From Candidatus Thorarchaeota archaeon (lineage in GTDB: Archaea; Asgardarchaeota; Thorarchaeia; Thorarchaeales; Thorarchaeaceae), in NCBI GenBank assembly GCA_016839345.1, contig JAEOUL010000117.1:1-8488 (forward strand): DNA of 8,488 nucleotides, read 5' to 3'. Under the pieces are notes generated by a model. That model made no database searches. It was not told the origin of the DNA and saw only the letters and a program-made list of their open reading frames with translations. Made by a program: the position numbers and the translations under genes. How positions within the stretch are numbered: position 1 is the stretch's first letter; every line of letters begins with the position of its first letter. Shown one piece after another: positions 1-5,720 of the stretch.

Positions 1-1465
1 GAAATAATGTCCAAGAATCAGAGTCCCAGCCAGATACTACATTGTCCAAATGAGTATCAGTGATATTGAAGAAGAGAAGAATACCACTCTTGACTACCTC
101 ACCTTCAGTGAAGTTCATTATCTCATTTTTCGGATAGGTAGCATCTATCTCGATTGTTACGCTGTCATATGCTCTCTGGCCATAATTATCCTCACAAACA
201 ATACGAATGGTGTGATTCCCATCAGAAAGTGTCAACGCATAGGTTTCCAATATCCAGTCATCAACAACTAATTGTCCATCGACAAATATCTTGTAAGTCG
301 GATTGTAGATTGCCGGAAGTATATCAGACATGGATTCCCAGTTTAGTGATATTGGAGATCTCTGTAGTTCTCCCCCTGATGGCGAGAGTATATTTGTCTG
401 TGGAGGATTATAGGTCCCAAGGTAGTTCAGAGTCCTATTCATCAGATCTACACGATCTGCAGAGGTTGATATCGCGTCAAACGCAAATCCGAAGAAAATT
501 CCAAGAACAAAGGGAGAGAGAGTGGCGGCAAATTCATCATAGGTTTGGCTTGCATACTTGAATAATCCCATACTAAGCTCCAAAGTTCTTACCCATTCCG
601 CACCTCCAGCCATCTTAGACCCATCGCCCCCACCGTATGTGTAATTTGTACCAAAATAGGGTGTTTCAATAGTACCAAGAATGTTATCAGTATTTGACCC
701 ATCACCAATGTAGTCATTCACTCCAAAATTGTAGCTCAACCAACTTTCGTATCCGCCACCACTATATGCACGCCACACAATTTCAGTTCCAGTAAGTAGC
801 ATCTTATGAGCTGATGGATCGTGTAGATAGGTCTCTATGGCATTGCGTTCTTCTATTGGAAACGTACTTGCGTCACTCCCTCTGAACCAAATCACGAATT
901 GGTATTCCAGCAAATCACTGGCTGTAGGAGAACCATTGGTAGGAGTATACCATATGGAAAATCCATCCCCTTTATTATATCCAAGTGTTTCCAAAGCGTT
1001 CGTGTAATAGTCTGTGATATTGGTATTATAATAATCACAGACAACCAAAATAGGGGGTTGATACCATTCGATTTTTGCCTCAACTGAGGAATAGATTACA
1101 CCATGTTCAGTTTCCTGTTTTGCTTCAAAAGTGATATTGCCAGTGGGAAGACATGTCACATCCATTGGATATTCGTAGAAGTGAGAGGTTGTATTGTACC
1201 AATCAGTAAGATCGATCCATGAGTCATTATTCCACCTGAGTAGGAGAGGGATGCCATGCAATACAGTGGCATTTACTTTTACTGTAAAATTGCTTGAGAG
1301 AGTTTCTCCTTCCAGAGGTGTGATGAAGTTTATACCAACTGTCAGCTGACCTGTTGCAACGGAATTATGTGGAGTGAAGGTGTCCTCAGTTCTAATATTA
1401 GTAGTTATGCACACACTGAAGCAAAGAAAAATGCCAACCAGAAGCACCATAAATGGTCGATTCAA
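1..1465 (-). CDS. Large secreted multidomain protein with Ig-like and immune-inhibitor-A-type GATase-like domains (C-terminus beyond window)
   Basis: The frame is open without a stop from 1465 down to the left edge: 488 residues are visible and the C-terminus is missing. The start chosen is TTG at 1465, because GGAGGA (1477-1472) lies 6 bases upstream; ATG at 1450 (residue 6) is the alternative. Residues 1-22 form a hydrophobic signal peptide (core MVLLVGIFLCFSVC). Residues 38-134 look like an Ig/cadherin-type beta-sandwich. Residues 137-350 resemble the Rossmann/GATase-like domain found beside M6 and subtilisin-like proteases: ILVVCDYY at the first strand, QFVIWFRGSD at 189-198, KMLLTGTEI at 221-229, and a closing helix DRVDLMNRTLNYLG. 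An Ig/FN3-like domain follows from NILSPSGGE to about 443, then the beginning of another. About 12 N-X-S/T sequons suggest a glycosylated extracellular protein. No protease catalytic motif is visible; one could lie in the missing part. The domain match is from memory of the family pattern. Confidence 0.85.
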   Translation of the reverse strand, partial: MNRPFMVLLVGIFLCFSVCITTNIRTEDTFTPHNSVATGQLTVGINFITPLEGETLSSNFTVKVNATVLHGIPLLLRWNNDSWIDLTDWYNTTSHFYEYPMDVTCLPTGNITFEAKQETEHGVIYSSVEAKIEWYQPPILVVCDYYNTNITDYYTNALETLGYNKGDGFSIWYTPTNGSPTASDLLEYQFVIWFRGSDASTFPIEERNAIETYLHDPSAHKMLLTGTEIVWRAYSGGGYESWLSYNFGVNDYIGDGSNTDNILGTIETPYFGTNYTYGGGDGSKMAGGAEWVRTLELSMGLFKYASQTYDEFAATLSPFVLGIFFGFAFDAISTSADRVDLMNRTLNYLGTYNPPQTNILSPSGGELQRSPISLNWESMSDILPAIYNPTYKIFVDGQLVVDDWILETYALTLSDGNHTIRIVCEDNYGQRAYDSVTIEIDATYPKNEIMNFTEGEVVKSGILLFFNITDTHLDNVVSGWDSDSWTLF

Positions 1466-1471
1466 CCATAG

Positions 1472-1519
1472 TCCTCCAAACCCGTTGTAATATGAATGAA
1501 TACCTTGTAGAACTATAAA
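1472..1519 (-). promoter_or_regulatory. Putative promoter and ribosome binding site of the secreted-protein gene
   Basis: Read on the minus strand, a TATA-like TTTATA (1519-1514) precedes a GGAGGA Shine-Dalgarno (1477-1472) and the TTG start at 1465. The TATA position predicts a transcript start near 1490 and a leader of roughly 25 bases that contains the ribosome binding site. This suggests transcription independent of the upstream winged-helix gene, which ends at 1559 on the same strand. Inferred from spacing only. Confidence 0.4.
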
Positions 1520-1558
1520 CCTCTCGATTTGGAAGAACCGATATGAAGTCAGTGAAGA

Positions 1559-2596
1559 TCAAGGTCTTGCAAGAAGCCCTTCCTGGTCTTGTTCCCTGTA
1601 CCAAATCGCAGATTGAAATCGTGTAGCTGGAACGGGGAGAATACCTTTTGATTCAAGAATATCAATAGCGACACTATACGCAATGTGTGCATACCAACAG
1701 AAGAACTCTCCATAGCTATGAGGAGCGTGTTCTCCCGACTTGAGACTCTTGTGCAGTACCTTAATGGACTGCTCATGTTCTTTGTAACTTAGCGATAATA
1801 AACTGGCGTATCTATCAGATGTTTTAGCGAAATTCTTTGAATCAGAATGGGTAACAATTGGAATGCTCAGCTTCTCACTGAGATCTTTTGGACTCTTAAT
1901 GGTTCCAGATTCAATAAGTTCAAAACACCGCTCCTTCATTTCCACTCGTTTGATATTTGGGCGTCCATTCATAATATTCTGTCCAAATGAGAAATATCGC
2001 CATGATTGCCAAGGCAAATCGTAATCATCCAAACCATATTCACCGAGATGCTTCTTCTCTCCTTCAATCATCCAGAAATAATAATGTGCATCAGGTCTTT
2101 CTGGACCGGGTCTGGGGGGAGCCGGAGGCATCAATCGTTGACCTTCTGTAAGCTTCTCAAGCAGTTTGATATCTATAATTCGTCCCCCAATCAGAAGAAA
2201 TGCCATCTCCTCAAAATTGTATTCGTTACTGACGTCGAGTTTCATGTAAGATTCTCTAATGTTCTCGAAGTTTTCCTCAATCGAATCAGCTATTGTTTTG
2301 CTGAACTCAGATGCATGTTTGTACACTAGTTGAGTTTCTTCGTAATTTGCAAAAAGAAAGGAAGGTCTGAGTTGACCATTAGAGCTGAAAACAAGACTTG
2401 TGTCTTGAAGTGGTTGAATCTCAGCAGATAACTCTTCTGGAGTTAAATCAAGTCTACTAGCTAGTTCATTCAAATCTACTCCATTGTGTAGTTCTCTTAA
2501 GAGCCATACTCGAAGTTTTGTCAACGAACTCCACGGATCACCACTTCCTGCTAGTGAAAGGTGGATTTGGCTGATATCCAAGTCCTCAGTATTCAT
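1559..2596 (-). CDS. Winged-helix domain protein of unknown function (345 aa)
   Basis: A complete ORF with ATG at 2596 preceded by GGCAGGTG five bases upstream. Residues about 25-85 have the helix-helix-helix-wing pattern of a winged helix-turn-helix: TKLRVWLLRELHNG, then DLNELASRLDLTPEELSAEI as the recognition region, then a beta wing. This predicts DNA binding. Residues 90-345 are not a family I can name. They include a proline-rich stretch at 156-168, an aromatic segment with HYYFWMIEGE at 171-180 and WQSWRYFSFGQ at 196-206, a possible second helical motif at 215-250, and a helical C-terminus with several aromatic and charged residues. No signal peptide or membrane segment is seen, so it is probably cytoplasmic. 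It is divergent from the GNAT gene (190-base gap) and 93 bases upstream of the secreted-protein gene on the same strand. It could be a regulator with a sensory C-terminal domain, perhaps of either neighbour. That role is inference. Confidence 0.85.
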   Translation of the reverse strand: MNTEDLDISQIHLSLAGSGDPWSSLTKLRVWLLRELHNGVDLNELASRLDLTPEELSAEIQPLQDTSLVFSSNGQLRPSFLFANYEETQLVYKHASEFSKTIADSIEENFENIRESYMKLDVSNEYNFEEMAFLLIGGRIIDIKLLEKLTEGQRLMPPAPPRPGPERPDAHYYFWMIEGEKKHLGEYGLDDYDLPWQSWRYFSFGQNIMNGRPNIKRVEMKERCFELIESGTIKSPKDLSEKLSIPIVTHSDSKNFAKTSDRYASLLSLSYKEHEQSIKVLHKSLKSGEHAPHSYGEFFCWYAHIAYSVAIDILESKGILPVPATRFQSAIWYREQDQEGLLARP

Positions 2597-2625
2597 CTTT
2601 TCACCTGCCTTTTCTCTAGACTAGT

Positions 2626-2633
2626 AGTATATG
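2626..2633 (-). promoter_or_regulatory. Possible TATA box of the winged-helix gene
   Basis: On the minus strand TCATATACTA is centred about 33 bases upstream of ATG 2596. Archaeal spacing would put the transcript start only about 10 bases before the ATG, shortening the available Shine-Dalgarno region, so a short-leader transcript or a different box is possible. The rest of 2634-2720 is G/T-rich on the plus strand with no gene that I can see. Confidence 0.3.
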
Positions 2634-2720
2634 ATTTTGTGTTGTCACGCAATTTCAAATGCCAAAGAGAAAATGGTGGTCCATGTGAGGTATCTGTCGT
2701 TGGTGGTGTTGGTAGGATAA

Positions 2721-2752
2721 AGGTGTAATTAAAAAGGTACTAATAATCACCT
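2721..2752. promoter_or_regulatory. Imperfect inverted repeat over the putative GNAT promoter (candidate operator)
   Basis: AGGTG (2721-2725) is matched by CACCT (2748-2752), and the adjoining inner bases TAATTA and TAATA continue the symmetry imperfectly. The element covers the AT-rich TATA-like AATTAAAAA at 2727-2735 that I take as the promoter of the gene starting at 2787, so a bound protein would block the promoter. The divergent winged-helix protein is an obvious candidate binder. A five-base perfect arm is short, so chance is possible. Confidence 0.3.
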
Positions 2753-2774
2753 AGCAAATTATCTAGTTCAAACC

Positions 2775-2779
2775 AGAGG
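2775..2779 (+). promoter_or_regulatory. Ribosome binding site of the double GNAT gene
   Basis: AGAGG lies seven bases upstream of ATG 2787. With the TATA-like sequence at 2727-2735 this supports that ATG as the start, with an expected leader of about 30 bases. Confidence 0.5.
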
Positions 2780-2786
2780 CATTCAG

Positions 2787-3692
2787 ATGAGTACAAATTC
2801 AGATTCTGGTAGATTTCGCGTCATATCCAAACCAACTGATGAGGATGTAAAAGAATTCCAGCAAGGATTTGAAGCCTTTAACATGGCTCAGACGGATGGA
2901 GAATTCAACAGTCCTCAACCTTGGTTAAATCTAGTTCTCAAAGACGATGAAGGAAACATCGTTGGAGGGATTATGACTAGTACACTTTATTGGACCCAGT
3001 ATCTAGAGGTTCTCTGGGTTGATAAGAAATATCGAGGACTTGGTTATGGAAGAAACCTCGTTTTGGAAGCAGAGAGATTAGCAAAGAAAAATGGGTGCAT
3101 ATCCTCACACACGTATACATTTTCATGGCAAGCTCCTGATTTCTACCAGACTGTAGGGTACAAGCTCATTGCTACATATGATGGATACATGGGGGGTATC
3201 ACTGAACTAATTCTAATGAAGCGTTTAGATGCAAACCGTGATATAGCAATCCAAAAAGAAAACTCGAATCGATTCAAAATCCTAGAGGATTCGACTGATG
3301 ATTCAAAGAAGGTTATCAGTAGGGGTCTCGGATCAGACTTTGAGGAAAGCGCTGGTGAATTGCTAAAAGAATATCCCCACATTGGATTCAACTTGGTCAT
3401 AAAGAACGACGATGGAAGAGTGATTGGTGGAGTGGATGGTTATACAGTCCTTGGAACTATTTTTATTGAAGGACTCTGGATTGATGAGGGATATCGTGGT
3501 CAGGGATATGGAAAGAATCTACTAATGCAGACAGAACAGATTGCAAGGGAGAGAAAGTGTATTGCGTACCAAACAGCATGCTTTTCGTTTCAGAATCTTG
3601 GTTTCATGAAGAAACATGGATTCAACATATATGGCATATCAGACGGGTATCCAAATAATGTAAAGGAGTATTATCTTTTCAAGAGGTTCTAA
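2787..3692 (+). CDS. Tandem double GNAT-family N-acetyltransferase
   Basis: Predicted cytoplasmic acyltransferase that moves an acetyl group from acetyl-CoA to an unknown amine. Two complete GNAT domains lie head to tail: residues about 10-147 and 160-301. Each has the acetyl-CoA-binding motif A (YRGLGYG at 82-88; YRGQGYG at 236-242), preceded by matching strands LEVLWVDK and IEGLWIDE. Each then has a conserved Cys and an aromatic segment (HTYTFSWQAPDFY and QTACFSFQNLGF) and a G[YF] element typical of small COG0454-type acetyltransferases. A charged linker occupies about 148-165. Single-domain members are about 140-150 residues, so this is two fused units, most simply an internal duplication, since both halves share the same subfamily pattern. 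Both pyrophosphate-binding loops look intact, so both halves may be active. The acceptor is unknown. The 3' end faces the SnoaL-like gene 36 bases away. Confidence 0.92.
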   Translation: MSTNSDSGRFRVISKPTDEDVKEFQQGFEAFNMAQTDGEFNSPQPWLNLVLKDDEGNIVGGIMTSTLYWTQYLEVLWVDKKYRGLGYGRNLVLEAERLAKKNGCISSHTYTFSWQAPDFYQTVGYKLIATYDGYMGGITELILMKRLDANRDIAIQKENSNRFKILEDSTDDSKKVISRGLGSDFEESAGELLKEYPHIGFNLVIKNDDGRVIGGVDGYTVLGTIFIEGLWIDEGYRGQGYGKNLLMQTEQIARERKCIAYQTACFSFQNLGFMKKHGFNIYGISDGYPNNVKEYYLFKRF

Positions 3693-3728
3693 ATTGAGTG
3701 TAAAAACCTAAGCAACCTTGGAAAAGAA

Positions 3729-4154
3729 CTAAGCGGCTTCGAGCTGATTCGTGAAAGACGATTGGTCGAAGTACTCATGAATCTCGGTAATCATCCCGTC
3801 TTTCAACCGGATCACATTACAGATTGGGATTCGAATGGATTTCCCAGTTGGATGGATTTGCTTTCCATTGTTGAGTGTAAAGGGACCTTTGTGGTTACCA
3901 GTCATCACACCTTGAATACAGACCCAATCATTCTGACCGAAAATATTGGTTATCTCTGCTCGCAGGTCTGAGAAGATTTTCTCGAAAGCAATGTTATCAT
4001 CGATAAATGCCTTCTTTCCTTTCAGAGGCTTACGTCCAGTTGCGAAATGGTCAACTATATTCTCATCCATGAACTCTGCAATACCAAGTGTGCCTTCTCT
4101 ATTGTAGGCATCCATTGCCTGCTTTACTATTTCGATATTTTTTGAAACTGTCAT
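3729..4154 (-). CDS. SnoaL-like / NTF2-fold protein (ester cyclase type)
   Basis: A protein of 141 residues from ATG 4154; a TTG three codons upstream (4163) is in frame but less likely. It has the alpha+beta cone fold pattern of the SnoaL/NTF2-like superfamily: an N-terminal helix (NIEIVKQAMDAYNREGT), a DENIVDH segment, FSDLRAEITNIFGQNDWV, then a PTGKSIRIPICNVIRLKDGMITEIHEYFD strand pair. SnoaL members are polyketide cyclases, but many relatives have other or unknown substrates, and nothing nearby indicates polyketide synthesis. The HEYFD region matches where family members carry their catalytic or binding acid. No signal peptide is seen. The gene stands alone, convergent with the GNAT gene and divergent from the cysteine-rich gene. 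Family is fairly secure; function is unknown. Confidence 0.88.
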   Translation of the reverse strand: MTVSKNIEIVKQAMDAYNREGTLGIAEFMDENIVDHFATGRKPLKGKKAFIDDNIAFEKIFSDLRAEITNIFGQNDWVCIQGVMTGNHKGPFTLNNGKQIHPTGKSIRIPICNVIRLKDGMITEIHEYFDQSSFTNQLEAA

Positions 4155-4168
4155 ACTCCACAAATATA

Positions 4169-4188
4169 TTAACTATTGTTAAATATAT
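4169..4188 (-). promoter_or_regulatory. Promoter of the SnoaL-like gene with overlapping inverted repeat; probably leaderless
   Basis: On the minus strand ATATATTT (4188-4181) is centred about 31 bases before ATG 4154, which places the transcript start at or within a few bases of the ATG. The only purine-rich motif, GGAG, sits one base before the ATG, too close for a Shine-Dalgarno. Together these suggest a leaderless mRNA. A perfect inverted repeat TTAAC-TATT-GTTAA (4169-4182) lies between the box and the start and could be an operator; the region is AT-rich, so such repeats arise easily. Confidence 0.45.
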
Positions 4189-4249
4189 CTATATGTTAAT
4201 ACGCGTCGCAAAATACAGTAAGATTCTTGCTAGTGGTGTCATAGGAGCT

Positions 4250-4260
4250 TACTAAAATAT
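4250..4260 (+). promoter_or_regulatory. Possible TATA box of the cysteine-rich gene
   Basis: TACTAAAATAT is the best AT-rich box upstream of the gene starting at 4365. It predicts a transcript start near 4280 and a leader of about 85 bases, longer than the others in this window and including the hairpin at 4319-4351. No other gene or RNA is apparent between 4189 and 4318. Confidence 0.35.
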
Positions 4261-4318
4261 TCAAACTCGGAACTTGTGAGCTATACAGACAAAAGGGAAT
4301 TAGCGTCATCTATCGAAG

Positions 4319-4351
4319 ACAGATGTTGCTCACTATCCAGCACGTATCTGT
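4319..4351 (+). promoter_or_regulatory. Candidate leader hairpin next to the ribosome binding site
   Basis: ACAGAT (4319-4324) pairs perfectly with ATCTGT (4346-4351), and inside it GCT (4328-4330) pairs with AGC (4339-4341) across small asymmetric internal loops. It ends two bases before the Shine-Dalgarno AAGGTGAT (4353-4360), itself four bases from ATG 4365. Its position would let it affect ribosome access, but the stem is modest and no covariation can be shown from one sequence. Confidence 0.3.
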
Positions 4352-4364
4352 GAAGGTGATTAGG

Positions 4365-5015
4365 ATGAAGTGGTTTCATAGGTATGCGGAAAGTGTGAAA
4401 CGGCATGCAGGAAAACAGACAGAGAAGATTGTAGCAAGGGGATGGGAGGAACTCCCTACTGGCTCAAGTAAACGTGCAAAGGAAGAACGCACACGATGGA
4501 TCATATCAGCTATGGATAGTCTTGATGAGCTATGTGATGAAAAGACGAGAAATCAGATATTGATTGATACCTGCCCTCACTCCTATCCCAAGACTCGTAT
4601 CAAAAAGATGAAAGCTGAGTTCAAAAGACTCGGAAATCTTGATGACCTTCTAGAAGTGATGCGTGCAGATACTTCTTGGGGAGGTGGGTCATTCTATGAT
4701 TATCCTCTTCGGAAAGATAATGTAATCTATATCACAAAAGTTCCATTCAACCCTCAGGCATATGAGAAAGCGGTCACTGATGAAGAGAAACGACTAGCAT
4801 ATTGTCATTGTTCTCTGGTGAAGAGAACTAAGGAGAAGATATCGCCAACATTCTGTTGTTGCTCTGGTGGATGGGTGAAACAACTTTGGGAAGGAATATT
4901 GGAACAACCAGTTGAGGTCGAGTTGACTGAATCGCTCTTCAAGGGAGATGACCACTGTACACATGCAGTTCGAATTCCTCCCGATTTTCTAAAGGAAGCC
5001 CGGTTTTCTTTATGA
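4365..5015 (+). CDS. Cysteine-rich protein resembling the DUF6144 family
   Basis: The ATG at 4365 is chosen because AAGGTGAT lies four bases upstream; an in-frame ATG at 4323 has no ribosome binding site. The product has 216 residues. The N-terminal half is helical and charged, with a Trp/Gly-rich segment SWGGGSFYDYP at 104-114. The C-terminal half holds the recognisable features: YCHCS (Cys147, Cys149), ISPTFCCCSGGW (Cys164-166), then LWEGILEQPVEVELTESLFKGDDHC (Cys198) and a final beta strand HAVRIP. This pattern recalls DUF6144 and, at the fold level, proteins related to V4R or aminothiazoline-carboxylate hydrolase-like domains, which bind small molecules or metals. The clustered Cys could bind metal or a cofactor; that is inference. 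No signal peptide is seen. The stop overlaps the stop of the convergent methyltransferase gene by six bases. Confidence 0.85.
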   Translation: MKWFHRYAESVKRHAGKQTEKIVARGWEELPTGSSKRAKEERTRWIISAMDSLDELCDEKTRNQILIDTCPHSYPKTRIKKMKAEFKRLGNLDDLLEVMRADTSWGGGSFYDYPLRKDNVIYITKVPFNPQAYEKAVTDEEKRLAYCHCSLVKRTKEKISPTFCCCSGGWVKQLWEGILEQPVEVELTESLFKGDDHCTHAVRIPPDFLKEARFSL

Positions 5016-5621
5016 TTTCCTGATTCGTGGGAAAAATCGACCTGTTCTTTTCATATACTCGGAATACTCCTCACCAAATGTATCAAGCAACATCTGCTCT
5101 TCTTTTCGAACTACGAATGGAAACAGAAGAATGACTAGGATTGAGAAGCCAATAATCAAGAAGTTCGCAGTCAGAAGAGCTTCACCAAATGAGAAAGAAT
5201 TCAGTGCAATGTACATTGGATGACGTACCTTCGAATATGGTCCTTCTGTGATAAGTAAATGGCCTTCTTTGATCTCTAGTACCGCGGAATATTGACGATC
5301 AAGAGTACGGTGAATCCACCCAAGAAATGGGATGCATGCTAATGCAAGCATAATACCGATCCAGCGTACAAATTCGGGATACAATGAAATCTGAAGCCAC
5401 CCAAACCATGGCAGATTTAGTAAATAGAGGATTGCTGATGCGAGGTATCCAAGAATTGCAAAGCTCATGACTGCTTCAACGATCCCAAATTCCCTTCTTT
5501 CAGGTTCAGTTGTTTCCTGTTCAGCACGTCTTGGTTTTACAAATCGATAATATCCTCTGACACTGAAAAACAAAGCATAGATTCCAACAAACAAAAGTCT
5601 GTAAAAAGTTTCATCAGCCAT
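5010..5621 (-). CDS. ICMT/PEMT-type integral membrane methyltransferase family protein
   Basis: A 203-residue predicted membrane protein. ATG 5621 is chosen since TGGTGA (5632-5627) is five bases upstream; a GTG at 5630 would overlap that motif. Hydrophobic segments lie at about 8-22, 48-68, 82-101 and a paired stretch at 138-172. The C-terminal part has the family signature: LITEGPYSKVRHPMY (123-137), where the Gly-Pro-Tyr and Arg-His-Pro form the S-adenosylmethionine site, then RKEEQMLLDTFGEEY (172-186) and FFPRI near the end. Family members methylate isoprenylcysteine carboxylates, phospholipid amines or other lipophilic groups at the membrane. The substrate cannot be read from the sequence. 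Divergent TetR gene and shared operator-like repeats suggest repression by that regulator. Confidence 0.9.
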   Translation of the reverse strand: MADETFYRLLFVGIYALFFSVRGYYRFVKPRRAEQETTEPERREFGIVEAVMSFAILGYLASAILYLLNLPWFGWLQISLYPEFVRWIGIMLALACIPFLGWIHRTLDRQYSAVLEIKEGHLLITEGPYSKVRHPMYIALNSFSFGEALLTANFLIIGFSILVILLFPFVVRKEEQMLLDTFGEEYSEYMKRTGRFFPRIRKS

Positions 5622-5626
5622 TAGTC

Positions 5627-5663
5627 TCACCAGATATTAAATACTCATGAGTCAAAATAAATA
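5627..5663 (-). promoter_or_regulatory. Promoter and ribosome binding site of the membrane methyltransferase
   Basis: On the minus strand TATTTATTTT (5663-5654) is a good TATA-like box about 35-40 bases before ATG 5621, predicting a transcript start near 5633. The Shine-Dalgarno TGGTGA (5632-5627) would then lie at the very start of the mRNA. Both 16-base repeats at 5639-5674 overlap or border this box. Confidence 0.45.
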
Positions 5664-5674
5664 CTAATAAGTCA
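5639..5674. repeat. Two tandem dyad repeats, likely TetR operator
   Basis: AAATACTCATGAGTCA (5639-5654) and AAATACTAATAAGTCA (5659-5674) agree at 14 of 16 positions and start exactly 20 bases apart, about two helical turns. Each contains an ACT-N4-AGT dyad; the first is a perfect ten-base palindrome, ACTCATGAGT. They lie between the divergent methyltransferase and TetR genes and cover the methyltransferase TATA box, as expected for an autoregulated TetR operator binding two dimers on the same face of the DNA. Binding itself is inference. Confidence 0.65.
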
Positions 5675-5715
5675 TTTTAACTTTCGTAATTCAGCAGCAA
5701 GTCAATCTCTCACCC

Positions 5716-5720
5716 AGGAG
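5716..5720 (+). promoter_or_regulatory. Shine-Dalgarno-like AGGAG at the TetR start
   Basis: AGGAG overlaps the first base of the only standard in-frame start, GTG 5720, so the spacing is wrong for that codon. The frame upstream is open only to TAA at 5687 and has no ATG, GTG or TTG. The next in-frame codon at usual spacing is ATC 5726. The start is therefore uncertain by a few codons. A weak TATA-like TTTTAA lies at 5675-5680. Confidence 0.35.

Noticed and set aside
50..561. Two plus-strand open frames of 73 and 135 codons.
   Set aside because: They lie antisense to the long minus-strand secreted-protein frame, have no ribosome binding site or recognisable domain, and their composition looks like reverse-strand translation.
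892..1604. Short frames at 892-1083 and 1398-1604 (minus) and 899-1087 (plus).
   Set aside because: They are out-of-frame or antisense to the secreted-protein gene or its leader; no signal or domain is credible.
2640..2720. G/T-rich tract with repeated TGGTGG in the winged-helix/GNAT intergenic region as a repeat or RNA gene.
   Set aside because: The repeats are short and irregular, and no stable fold or tRNA-like structure could be drawn.
3693..3728. Terminator between the GNAT and SnoaL-like genes.
   Set aside because: No convincing hairpin or T-run in either direction; the same holds for 6329-6354.
4323..4364. ATG 4323 as start of the cysteine-rich gene.
   Set aside because: It has no ribosome binding site, while ATG 4365 has AAGGTGAT four bases upstream.
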